From NCBI RefSeq assembly GCF_954871325.1, contig NC_088778.1:18131666-18195665 (forward strand): 64,000 nt of DNA, written 5' to 3'. The stretch is from Gordionus sp. m RMFG-2023 (taxonomy: Eukaryota; Nematomorpha; Gordioida; Chordodea; Parachordodidae). Numbering within the stretch: the first letter of the stretch is position 1; each line of letters begins with the position of its first letter. Below, in pieces: positions 47,271 to 59,900 of the stretch. The notes under the pieces are model-generated. The model searched no databases, was not told where the DNA came from, and was given only the letters and a program-made list of their open reading frames with translations. The translations under genes and the position numbers were made by a program.

Positions 47271-50200
47271 TGGGAGAGATTGACCTCTAGTCTGAAATTT
47301 CTTATAGTACTTTTTCCGGCCTTGGTTTTTAATCAAGCCCGGCCATGTCTTTGATTAGCTATCGATTGATACTTTATATTAGACATATCTTATTTCATAA
47401 GGCCAAAAAAAACATTGAAAATTAATGAATAACAATTAAATTAAAATATCTACGAAATGCGTGGAAAACACCTTTAAAATAAGATTCCTCTATATCACGA
47501 TTAAAACGTGATAATGCCGTATAGTTCTTTATCCTTTATACGACATATATAATAATAAAATAAATTACCGTTTGATTTCAATCTCTTTGATTAAAAATTT
47601 TTCCATTTTATTAATATTTTTGAATAATGTTAATGTACTCACAATGAAAGGAAATTTCAATAAAATTTATTTATAAAAAATAAGTTTTATGTTATAAAAT
47701 TGATATTCAAATATTTGTAAAATTTTGATTTGGGGGGGGATGTGGGGGTAAAATTTTTATTAGCTTAAAATAATATTTATAAAAACAGTCAAATTTCCGA
47801 TGGGGGGGGATTTCTACGCGCCTGATCTCTTCCATGATTGCTTTTTAAGTTAATTAAAAGATGAATGCTATTTAAATTAAATTTTCTTAAGAAAAATTAT
47901 TTTAAGCCTCAAATCTAGAACATATATTCTATAAAATCTGGATGGTATAAGTTTGAATAGTTTATAAATATAAAACTTTAACTTAAACAATGCTAATTTT
48001 AAGCATGGCTCCGCCTGAAATTTTTATTAAATTGTCATGCCTGGCCCTATACCGAACGAATTTTTTATTTGTCCCGAAAAGCGACCCAAAATAAAAATTA
48101 ATTGTCCGCTTAACCCGAATTTAATGAGATATAAAACATTTTAATTTTTTTATATATTCTACATAAAACAAATATTAGCACCTTGTTTCTTGCTAAAATT
48201 TTAAAATATATCAATTTATTTGACAAAATGAAATGATATCATTTAAATCTGATCTGGTCCAAATTTTATATAAAATATTAAACCCAAATAAAATAGATCC
48301 GGTTCTGCCCGTTCAGGCTGGGCCGTAATTTGCAGATCTATTCTAATCATATAAAGAATTTATTATAATATTGTTAGATATATCAGGATAAAATAATAAT
48401 AAAATCGTATTTAAATGTTAACTTGGTAGTTTACTTTACCAGCGAATGGCTTTATTTTATACTTTATTTAATCGTTTCGATTTTGAATGATATAATTATA
48501 ATAAGAATATAAATTTAAATAAACCATTTTTTATAATAAACCATTTAAGGTAACACAATATTTTAAATTATAGAATAATATGGCAATTTAAAAGATTACA
48601 ATGAACCTATAATGTTTTGGTGAGTCATTAAATTATGGTAATATGATTATTAATTTATATTCCTTTATTATTGAATATATCTATATTTGGCGACTGAATA
48701 AGCCTAATAAAAACCGTGTTCATCACCCTAAAAACTTTTTTGAGGTTAATTATTCTCCTCCCTTTCGACTTCTACTGCAATACGCGCGATGTTGAATAAT
48801 GATAATTATTCATTTCTTATTTTATTGATCTTTTCTTATTTTTGCGTATTTGAATAATTGAGTTTAACTTTTTATTCTTATTATATCTCTATACTCTTCT
48901 TCTTATTTTGGTAAAACTAATTTTATATTTTTTGTGTATTCATATTTGATATATTAAATTTTATATATATACTATAGATTTTTTACAGCTAAAGTAGATA
49001 TAATAAATTTTAGAAAATAAAATAATATAATTCATTTTACCGTTACCTAACTTTTTTACATATTAGCACGCGACTTCCACCCAAATCTCTCCATTTCAAT
49101 TTTTGACCTGTTTTCGACTACAGTCACAATTCTCTCTGGCTGACCAATGTATCTCAACCCGATTCAGCTCAAAATATTTTATATTTACACTAATTAAGGA
49201 GATTTTTAAGATTTATACAACCACTTGGATGGTTAACCCTTCCACCTCTTCATACTACTCCCACTTTGAATAGGCGTCCACCGTAAGTATACATATTTTA
49301 TTTTAAAAGTCAAAATATTCTATTATACGCCCCACCCTCTAAGTATTACACATCACACAGCTCATGCTTATGTTGTCAATCTCTTTTTCACCAGGTCACC
49401 ACATATTCTCACCCCCCCCCCCCCCTTGTCTACGCCACTATATATCATAGATATTCATACCCCACCTTTTTTTAGAAGAAAAAATTATTTATTGTATAAA
49501 GGAAATTTTATTGGATTCATTTCAATAACTTCTGTATTTGTTAATAATGCGATATCATTTTCCATGGTATTTTCTATGCTTTATAATTCGAAGTTTAAAA
49601 AATGGCGAGTATAATAAAAATATTACATATGACAACACGACTGAGCACATTTTATATAATTAAATAGTTTCATAAATATAAATAAACTAGCTAATATATT
49701 TTATAAAAATATTAAAATTTAGGAGAAGAAGAGGTAAATTTGTGAATCACACCTCATACAGAACCTATAATTTTCACACTGGAGACGGCAATATGTTTAT
49801 TTTGAAATTTGTATTTAGTCCATGATAACTGGTACAATCTAGTATTAAAATATTAATTAACCTTAAGTACTTTTGTAAGGTTTTATAGTTTCTATGCATG
49901 TTAAAATTAATATTACTTTAAAAAGGTTATTTGTTATGATCTTGAATCTTCGGGAAAACCTTAGAACTATATGTCCAAATTTTATAAATTTTTGGTTAGC
50001 TAGTTCTTAAAATATAAGCCATTTGTGAAGAACTTGGGTATTTCAAACTTCAATATATGAATATTTAAAAAAAAATAATAGCTATTTTATTTTGATGAGT
50101 AAACACTGATTTTATGAAATGTCTTGATTTTAATATCGAACTAAGTTATTTATACTTTGACCTGTCCACCGCCAGCTCACGCCATGGTTGCCCTCAAACT

Positions 50201-50477
50201 AGAAAAGTTGCGATTAAAATGAATAACACTGCGGGCTCGTAGCCAATTTTTTTATGGCGACACGACGTATAAAATTTTAAAAATTTTTTAATTTTTAACT
50301 GATTTTTAAATTAATTTAATAAAATTTTATTTTAAAAGTTAAAAAAACCAAATTTGTTCTCCACCGATCATGTTGACACAATCTGTAAAAAAAACGAACA
50401 TTATAAATTTTGATACCACGCAAAGATGCAGTCCAACAATATTGCCAAAGGAAATATTTGTAATGGTAACGACTCGC
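47271..50477. other. Gene-free stretch with dispersed repeat pieces
   Basis: Recognised: a piece at about 47995-48345 with GGCCC/CCCG words ending TTTGCAGATCTATT, whose part 48160-48260 (CTTGTTTCTTGC, ATATCAATTTATTTGACAAAATG) recurs at 58270-58365; a C-run followed by TTGTCTACGCC near 49430; and the relative of 19038-19135 at 50157-50267. No host exon was recognised. Confidence 0.5.
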
Positions 50478-51414
50478 AGTAGCGCGCTAACTTTTTTGGT
50501 AGCTATAGCTAATAGCGGCTACTATTTTGCAATTATTTAATTTTTTAGCGCGCTACTTTTTTGCTACTTAGCTACTTTTAAAAAATATAATGAAGGTAAG
50601 TATTGAAAATTTAAATATAATATCATAATTAATTATAATTTTATGATTTATTATTTAATTTTCAAATTGAAATATATTTTCAATTTGTAATTTATATTTT
50701 CATTTGTATTATAAACCTAAATCATGTGTTAATAATTTAAAATGTCATCGCCTATGGATATCTAAATCGTTGAAAGTGATTCAGACAATGATATTAATGA
50801 AATAAAAAATACCAGGGAAGAAAATATTCTTAATAGCTATAATACAAATTTCCCATTCCCTAGATTTGAAATTTTTTTAAAATAAATATTTAATCCAAAA
50901 CTGGCTTCTATTTATTTAAAATGTAAAAAAAAATATTTCCTCAAATCAATCCAGTAGCTATAACCTCAAGAAACACCTAAAGGTAAATTGTCATTTTTAC
51001 ATTCTTATATTATTTATTTTATAAGACTGTTCATGAGTTTTAAGGAAATAGAGAAACATCTAAAAAATTTTCAATTCAAACCAAATTAATTAATAAAATG
51101 ACAATATTTCTCAGAAATTGGCTGATAAAGTTATTGATGATTTTATAATTTATACAGTTCAGCCAATGTCCTTGGTTGATAATCCATCATTTACCATGAT
51201 GATTAAAACTCTATCCCCTGGTATAACAATTTTATGCCGCCAGACGCTAATGAATAAAATATCAGATAACTTTAGAATGATGAAAGATGCGATAATAGTA
51301 GAGATATCATATATATGTACCACGGCAGAAAGTTTGACACATAACAGAAGGTAAAAACTTATTTATATTTATAAATTGACATGGTTAAATATTTTCGAGC
51401 TTATTTGGGAATCA
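50478..51414 (+). mobile_element. ZBED-type hAT remnant, copy 2 (3' truncated)
   Basis: It begins at GTAGCGCGCTAACTTTTTTGG and follows copy 1 (22630) closely, including LVDNPSFTMMIKTLSPG, CRQTLMNKI and KLADKVI-like stretches, with small deletions. It ends abruptly at GAATCA where tandem repeat B starts, so the hAT C-terminal signature present in copy 1 is absent. Confidence 0.7.
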
Positions 51415-52400
51415 AATATCTAAAGAGGTAACCAAGTATTTTTTACATGTTATTGAATTTTGAAGCAAATAAAGGTTATTTCCATTCACAGCATAAGCTA
51501 TAAATATTTGAACATTTAGAATTGTGACGATTTTATGTACATTCATACTAAATATTTATAAATTGTAGAAGAAATACTATAAATATTTGACGCTTAAAAT
51601 AAGTTTTTTATTAAAATCCTTTGTAAAAACATTTTTACACATGTTTAACATATATATAATATTTAAAGAGAAACCAAATATTTTTTACATGTTATTGAAT
51701 TTCGAAAATAAATGTTATTTCCATTTAGAGCATAAGATATGGATGTTTGGACATTTAGAATTGTCAAGATTCTATATACATTCATACCAAATATTTACTA
51801 ATAGTAGAAGTAATAGGCATATAAATATATGAAGTTTAAAACATCTTAAAGTGTTAATTTTTATTTTCGATTGGAAAACATAGGATGTTTCACATATATA
51901 ATGTGCACAGACGAAACCTATTTTTTTAAAATGCTATTGAATTTTGAAGTAAAAAAAATCTTTTTTCAATTTACTGTATGATAGATATTTGGACATTTAG
52001 AATTGTCATTCATTATATTCTATATACATTCATACTAAATATTTACTAATACTAGGCCTATAAATATTTGACGATTAAAAAAAAGTTTTTTATTATTTTC
52101 GCTTGAAAAGCATTTATTAGAAGAAATAGGCTATAAACTTGACGTAGAAAACATCTTAAAGTGTTTATTTTTATTTTCGATTGAAAAACATTTTCAAGCA
52201 TTTTTCACATATATATAATATGTAAAGAGGAATCCTAGTATTTTTTTTACATGCTATTAAATTTTGAAGTAAAAAAATCGTTTTTCAATTTACAAAACTT
52301 CATAAGATATAGAAATTTGGACATTTAGAATTGTCATTTATAATATTTTATATACATTCATACGATTTACTAATATTAGAAGGGTTTCCAAACTTGATGC
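51415..52400. repeat. Tandem repeat B array (about four units of ~240-300 bp)
   Basis: Units share TCTAAAGAG(G)TAACCAAGTATTTTTTACATG, TATTGAATTTTGAAG, GGACATTTAGAATTGTC and CATTCATACTAAATATTTA, starting near 51415, 51655, 51895 and 52205. The family also occurs at 46090-46325. No coding frame is conserved. Confidence 0.8.
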
Positions 52401-52796
52401 TTTGTTTAATTATAATCCCGAATATATTAAAATTTAACTATAAAAGATTTTGATTTTTGTAAAGTTAAAATCTAATTATTTTTTTTTAAATTCTCAATTA
52501 TATTAAATTTATTAAAAATCACAAATATTGAAAAAAAACATAATATTAGTAAATCACAAGTTATGTAAAGTCATTAATTTTTGCTGTCTTTTATCGATTG
52601 AGATCCAAGTTCCTTTTATCAACAATTATTTCAATAATTTGGCACATTATATAAAATATAATATATAACTTTTTACCAAAATTGATAAAATTATTTTGTA
52701 AATCTGACAATAACTAAACAGAAAATTAATTTATGAATTCAAATGTAGCAAGTGGAAGTAAAATAAATGAGAATTTATATAATTTATACTCTGATG

Positions 52797-53612
52797 TATA
52801 CCTAAAACGAATTATTTGTTATTCGATATTCGACTCGATTCTATTCGTATTTTACGATACGAATAACACAATTATTCGATTCAAAATTTCGAATCGAATT
52901 CGAATAAGGAAAATATATTATTCGTCGAATAATTTTTTATCTATTATTCGATCAAATTATTCGAGATTATTCGATTAAAATAATAATATTGAAAAATAAT
53001 CATATATTATTACGAATTATTTGCAATTATTCCTATTTAATAAAATTTCCTAGTGGAATAATGAAAAAACATTTTATATTTCAAAAATTATTGTTATCGG
53101 CTGTTTTAATTCGAATAACTTCATAATATAAAATTAACTTCCGAAAATTGTTTTATGATAATCGAAGAAAGTATTTATTTTTATATGCAATTTATAACAC
53201 ATATACAATTATAATAAACCTGTAGCCATCCCGTCAAGAATAACGGGCGAACCAGATATTTCTCCGTCGTTTGAAGAGAAATCATAAATTTTCCTTTTTG
53301 CAAAAACTTTTTGTTTAAAAAATTTGTTGTTGGTATATTTGTCTTCTACATGATATGAATATTATATTGATTTTACTTATATATAAAAATTCTATATATA
53401 TATATGCTTCTATATTATCTTACTAATAAAATTTGTTTGTCTCTTATCCATAGTTAAATTTTACAAAATAAATTTAATATTCTATCTTTTTTAATTTATG
53501 GTTAGATAAAATTTTCGAATTGAATCGAATATTCAACGAATCAAATAATCATTTTATTATTCGTACGAATACGAATAATTCCAATTATTCGATTCGTTTT
53601 TTTGCAGGTATA
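52797..53612. mobile_element. ATTCG-rich MITE-like element
   Basis: The ends TATACCTAAAACGAAT and ATTCGTTTTTTTGCAGGTATA are imperfect inverted repeats. Inside each, 80-200 bp are dense in TATTCGAAT-type words on both strands. A relative with the same word composition lies in tolloid intron 2 (about 62155-62525). Confidence 0.55.
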
Positions 53613-53639
53613 CCGGATGAATATTAAATAAAATTTAGA

Positions 53640-53935
53640 TTTATTAAAAAATAAACCATGACTTAGCTAAATTATTATATTTATTTATTTTAGTAATAAA
53701 AAAAATTCTTTTGTTATTATATTATAAAATTTTTTAAATTTAAATGTAAAGTTATAATTAAAAAGATTCTTCAAAATACAATATTTTTAAATAAATTGTA
53801 ACCTAATAAGATTGTTTAATATGCTTTTAATGCATACTAGTTATATCAAAATATTTATTCGCCAATAATATTTTAGAGAATTTGACCGTATTTATTTGAC
53901 CGGTCAATTTACCGACATGCCAACTCTTGCTTGAC
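53640..53935. repeat. Dispersed repeat, relative of 37485-37612
   Basis: It shares, in inverted orientation, ATCAAAATATTTATTCGCC, TTTTAGAGAATTTGACC and a GACCGGTCAATTTACC end with the fragment beside the assembly gap. Confidence 0.5.
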
Positions 53936-54489
53936 CTATTAGTTGGCATATTGTGTATTTTAAAAATCTATACTCATTTATAAAATGAACCTGTCACTTT
54001 TGTAAATTTTGTATATATTTAATTAAATATTTGACTAAAAAAACAAAGGGAGAGTTTTTTTTTCAAAAAAGATAAATAAATTAGTGTATCGCCATAAGTG
54101 TTAATAAACTTACATTTTTTTAAAATTAATTAGAATAAATGTATCGCCATAATAAATGTATCGCCATAAGCTCCATTACACTTTTATTTTTTTAATTTAA
54201 ATTTAGAAATAACTTTAAAAATCATCCACATTTTCGAAAAAGGCTTTTAAATAGCTATCCTTAGGTCTAATTACTTTTTAGCAACTCAAATAACAACTCG
54301 TTTCAGATTTGGAATTAGCTGATAGATTTAGTTAAAGGTGAGTTAATAATCAAGCTAAACCTAGATATGAACTAAAAAGATTTTACAAAAAAACAATTGT
54401 TAAACAGATAAAGTCATCCAAAAAATACAACTAATTAACTGAATTGTATTATTATGATGTTGATTTTTATATATTTTTCAAATCCCATA

Positions 54490-54725
54490 TAAATTTTTAG
54501 AACTCTATAATTGTCCCATATAAAATTCTTCTCTATAAAATAATGATCTACAAAAATCTCTTTAAAATCATTCTCTATAAAGGACATTCTCTATAAAATT
54601 ATATTCCTTAAAGTCATCCTCTATAAAGGACATTCTCTATAAAATTACATACTCTATATAAAACAATACTCTATAAATGAATTTTGTATAATTGTTTTCT
54701 CTATAAAATGCATTCTCTAGTACTA
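54490..54725. repeat. CTCTATAAA minisatellite
   Basis: A dozen or more copies of TTCTCTATAAA-type words, twice extended to CTCTATAAAGGACATTCTC. Similar words occur near the ends of some pogo/Tigger-type transposons, but no ends or transposase are seen here. Confidence 0.6.
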
Positions 54726-55011
54726 TTATAGTTTGCCTTTAGATCCTGTCAGAATCTTTCGATACTTTAAAAAAAAATTTTAATATCTAAAAATTATCTA
54801 TTTGTGTAAGAATGAAATTAACCAATCATATAAACAACGAATCCCTTATTAAAAATATATAAAAAAATTTCACAAAAATAGTAAAATCAAACAAAAATAA
54901 TATACAGGAAATAAAAAAATATTTTACATCTCATTTTTTTAATATATCATTTTTAATATACTGTTTAAATTTTTTTTTAATTTAAAAAAATAAAAAAAAA
55001 ATAAAGAATAA

Positions 55012-55200
55012 AAATTAAAAATTAAAGGTACATTAGTGAGAATTGAAGAGGAAGCGATTTTATTTTTAAAAACTTTAGGTAAAAAACTAATAACAATTAC
55101 TGGAGATCCTAAATAACATTTATATCTTAGACAAAGAATATCTCTCGAGAATGTAGATCTAATTTTATTTCCATCCTCGGCTCTGCCTGACATCTTTTAA
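55012..55200 (+). other. Unassigned coding-like fragment
   Basis: The + strand frame reads GTLVRIEEEAILFLKTLGKK and then LITITGDPK, followed after a stop by HLYLRQRISLENVDLILF. The periodic hydrophobic and charged pattern looks like decayed coding sequence of an element, which I cannot name with confidence. The - strand frame over the same bases is less protein-like. Confidence 0.3.
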
Positions 55201-55515
55201 ATCCCTCCCCCCTATCTCCTTGTTTTTTAAATATTTTATTTTAAATAATTTTTAATTTAATTTTTTTAATTTTTTTTATTCCTATAATATAAATTTTAAT
55301 ATATTTTCCAAAAGTTTTAAATATTTGAAATTGAAATTTAAAAAAAAATAGTATGAAGGGTTCTGGTTAAACATTAGGATTCACAGCCCTGATTAATAAT
55401 TTGTTATATTAACTATTTCTATATTTGTTATATAAAATATATTCGTAATATATGGTTTTAATTGTGAAAATGTTTGAATTGAATAAAGTAAATATTTCGG
55501 ATTCCCTTTGGGAAA

Positions 55516-55665
55516 TTATTTTATTTTCTTATATCTTCCAAATTTGAGGTTTGAATATCTTTCTCTAAGGTGCTTTAACAATTTTTCAATGCGTTGTTCA
55601 CCATTAGGTGATGGTACTTTCACGAATATTTTTCTCTTTTTTTCTTTATTTCCTTTCCTGATCAT
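55516..55665 (-). CDS. Small basic hypothetical ORF or exon (49 aa)
   Basis: From ATG at 55665 the - strand reads MIRKGNKEKKRKIFVKVPSP, then NGEQRIEKLLKHLRERYSNL and KFGRYKKIK before TAA. It has a mixed, protein-like composition unlike the low-complexity frames around it, and an amphipathic helix with regular Leu (IEKLLKHLRERY). No family was recognised and no partner exon was found, so it may be the last exon of a gene, a small protein, or a transposon fragment. The frame is open for a few codons upstream of the ATG. Confidence 0.3.
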   Translation of the reverse strand: MIRKGNKEKKRKIFVKVPSPNGEQRIEKLLKHLRERYSNLKFGRYKKIK

Positions 55666-56957
55666 ATGGGGATTTTGCAGTTTTATTGTTTAATCACAAG
55701 ATACAATAATACGATTTTTATTCAAATTTGTGAAATTTTTTATTGCAAAAGTATATTAAACGCATTTTTATAAAATCAAAGGGAATAAAAGTCAATTATC
55801 GCTTAATTCTCGAAATATTTATTTTATCTTGGGGAAAGAAAAAAAAACATCATTTTCTATTTTTTAACGACTCGAAAAACCTGATTTTAAAAAAATTCTA
55901 AACCAGCACTGCACGATTTATAAATTTATAGGCTCGAGTTCCAGGCAGACTTGCTGGGTTCCACAGTGACAAATTTTTTACTCCCCTTAAATCTTATTGT
56001 CGTACTGCATATACATGCACAATTAAAAAGATAAAATTAATTCTTGGTCTTTAATATTTTGGTAGTTTTATTTTTAAAACAGAGAATAATTTTCTGAACA
56101 CTTTTATTCCTACATATTTTTATTCTTAAGTTTTTTTCTTATAGATTTTTTCCGCAATTTTTTGATTTAATCTATATTTTAATAAATTCCTATTTTTTTA
56201 TATAATTTTTGGCCATCCTTCTTAAACTTCGCCTTTCAAGCTAGAAGTTTTTCTCAGCGAATGTCCCCATATCTGGTCGAATGTCGAGCTAGATCAAAAT
56301 GTTAGTATTTATTTTTTAATGTTTCACTTTGAATTTCTGTTGACGCTAGTTATTTATTACTGTTTATTTGCTATTTGATTGGGCCCTCATTTGTGTATTG
56401 ATATTTCATTAATTTTTTTCTAAGCCATTTTAAAAAAATCACAATCACTTGAAATTCTATATAAACAATGATAACATAAATTATTATGATTAAACATTAA
56501 GTTGTATTGTAAAAAAATAATAATTATGATTTTCTAAAGTGTAAAAACACCTGCAGTATTACTTATGGGACTCACAAGACAATCCATTCTTATTTACAAT
56601 ATTCATTAACCAATATTACTATTTATTATTATTATTATAAATATAAAGAGTGGGAGGAAGAATTGTTTAAATTAATATCATATGTTATTAACATTTACAT
56701 TAAATTTTTATATATTAAATTTCGTAAAATATAATTCCACAATTTTAATTACTTTTTTAAAAGTCTGTTTTAAATTTTATTAAATGTACTACTAATATCA
56801 TTTGTTATTACATATTTATTATTAAAATTTATAAAAAACTGTTGAATTGTCTTTGGGGCATTTACGAAGTTCGATATTAATATAGAGATATTTTCAAATT
56901 ATGTTACATATTAATCAAAAAGATGATTTTTGAATCATTTGATAATAAAAATATAGG

Positions 56958-59900
56958 ATGACTAATTATGGTTGGTATAAAAATACTATAAATTATTTTG
57001 GTTTGCTTCTATATATCGTCATTGTGTTTCAAACTAATTCGAGAAATTTTCCGGCAAATAATGTGCACAAATTCTCAATAAAAGACCTACTGGCTAACAA
57101 TTTTTCGTACAAAATATCCAATGATTCTCACATGGATCCTTGTAAAGGTGGTAAGTGATAGTGTATATGTTGGCGCCAATGTGTTATTTTTACAACTTTA
57201 AATCATTCTTTGACGCGTTTTTTTAAACTTAAAAATCGGATTTTACCTAAAATATTGGACAATTATGTTGTTAACCTTTGAGTCATTAATTTATATAAAA
57301 AATATACGGAATAAATTATATTAAGTTTAAAAATTCATAGAAAAATTGTCTGAAATTCATGGGATAGGTATTCCAAACATGATGGAATACATTTCCCGTA
57401 AAATCAAGTTTACTTTAAAAAAAAGCGCTCAAAAAATGATTTAAAGTTGAAAAAATAACATTTCCGGAAAAAACACATTGACGTTAACATATATACAAGT
57501 TTTGATTTTATTTTTTACTTTCGAATAATAATATAATCAAATTTAAATATTCCCTAAATCAAGGTTTCAAACATTTTAAAATTTGAGATTAGGGAAAAGT
57601 ACTTTAAGCAGGGTCTGGATTGGATCAGGGACTCCCCGATATATTATCTAGGACAAAAATTCCCTGAAAATAAAAAAAAAGGGACAAAAATCCTTCTAAA
57701 TATAGTTATAATTTGTTTAAAGGTTGTAAATATTTTTAAGTTTAATTGAATAAAAATTTTGGAACAATATATATAAAATATTTAATTTTACATTATTACA
57801 TGAAATATGCAATATGCCGTCGTATTCTGATAGTTTTATTTATAGTTTTTGAAGAATAACAGTTTCCCTAAATTTGGCTCTCCATTCCATACAATAGATT
57901 GAAAATGGCTATTCCACCCTTCACGTACATTGTTGTTTCTGACAGTGATGCAAATTCGCTCCTCAATCAACTCCAAAACGGCTTAGCCGAATTTATAGGC
58001 AAAAAATCGAGCTCTGGAGAACGAACTAAAAAATAGGTTCAACTCATCGAGCTTGAATCAAAATATTTTTATAAAAATATAACACAGCTAAGGGCCTATA
58101 ATATGTGAACCTAAAGACTTCCAATAAAATTTATATGGCTACCCCCTTCCTTGACAAAATTCTGGCTATGCTTATGTATCGTTCGTTTATTAATAAAAAT
58201 TATCCGCCCGAATTGATTAAAATATAGAAAATTTTAATATTTTTTTATTCCAAAAAAAAATTCCACATAACAATCTTAGCGCCTTGTTTCTTGCAAGAAT
58301 AGAATATTAAAATATATCAATTTATTTGACAAAATGTAATGAATGATATCATAAAAATTTAAATCCGGCCCGAAATATACTTATGTTTTTTAAATTCTAT
58401 TCTCATTTTATTATACAAATAATGAATATTGAATTTCGATTTCAAATTTTTATTAATAGAGCAAAATATTATCTATATGGTTAAATACTGAAAGGAATCT
58501 ACCAAATGAATGATAATAGAGGTGGGTGAGGGTCGTGAAATTACGCGGGACAAGATGAGTAACGGCATGATTGTGAATAAATTTTAAATTATGGCTGACT
58601 GAGCGTTACGGGCCTTCCCAAAATTTATGCTAGAAAATTTTACTTTTTAAAATGAATATAAATAATTTTATAATTATAAATTTTCTAGTTTAATTTAAAT
58701 CTTTTTAAAAAAGGAGTACTTTTTGAAAAAAATAGGCATTTTATAAAGCAACATTTTTTCCCCATCTTATAAAATTTCAATTGAATGAAAAATAATTTAA
58801 AGTCTTAACTCTCGTTCAGTATTGAAATTTGGTAATAAATTTTTTATAAATATGTTATATTTTCATTTATCTTTAATATATACTAATCATTTGCACTCGA
58901 ATTATAATGTGTCAAAATTAAAAGGAAAATTAAACATCTATATAACTTATTGTTTAAATTTTCTCATATTTACTTGGAAATCTAAAAGATAATTGATGCA
59001 ATTTTGCCTATACATGCTGTTTAAAATAATGAATATAAGTGCATTCAAGGATGACAAGGATACCAAGTTCATGCCATATATTAATTAACATAATGCATTA
59101 TACTTTTAATAAATGCTTACCTGAAATAGCTTTAAGTATAAATGGCATAAAAAGATGGTGCAATATTTTAAGCAATTTGCAGCAAACAGCAAGATATGAT
59201 AAAGCTATGGAACTATGTATAAATCATGATACAATGTTTCTTAAAATCATATGATGAAGTTCAAGCTTACCTGCTTAACAACAAGAATTAAATAGATTAG
59301 CGACCATTAATATAAATGAAATATACCAGACTTTTCATCCCACTATAAATATTATTTATGGAAACAAAAATTAATGAAATTTTGTCTACCTTCAGAAAGT
59401 GATGCGGTAATAATAAAAAACCTTAAGAAATAGGACAATATCTCTTTTAAAAGAAAAATTTATTATGCAGCCACTACATAAGATAGGCTAATTCTAAATC
59501 TAAACTTCGTCTTAAGTTTTTAACCGACAATGAAAAGACAGATATATATAAAACAATTAATGTAAATAATTTAAAATTACAACACTGATATAATTAATAA
59601 TTCGTTTATTTTATAACACTTATTTTGCTTAATTTTCACAGGGACTGGGTTCGGTTGCACCTTGTATGGTTTCGGGTTAATCAAAAATATTTTAAGAATT
59701 AGATTAAATTTACCATTACTTTTTATTGTTTGCTTGGGAAATTTTTTTCAGTAATAAATTTTCCAATAATTTTTTTATTTTATTGATTTTCTAAAAAAAT
59801 ATATTATATTTTCGGAATAAATTTAAGGTTTTTTCTCCCTTCCACTCTATCATGATTAGATACTTAGTCGACTATGTTCTCATCAGCTGATCAGAGATTT

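Larger units (their letters stand above)
53936..56957. other. Mostly gene-free stretch upstream of tolloid
   Basis: Apart from the CTCTATAAA repeat and two weak coding fragments listed separately, there are only AT-rich sequence and short repeats, such as GTATCGCCATAA three times at 54080-54175. No promoter motif for the tolloid gene can be called reliably. Confidence 0.4.

Noticed and set aside
52733-52978. 81-aa frame on the + strand
   Set aside because: It reads through the TATTCGAAT words of a MITE-like element; the composition follows the repeat.
59039-59254. Host exon inside tolloid intron 1
   Set aside because: The frame has some protein-like character, but no family, no splice signals in phase and no neighbouring pieces were found.
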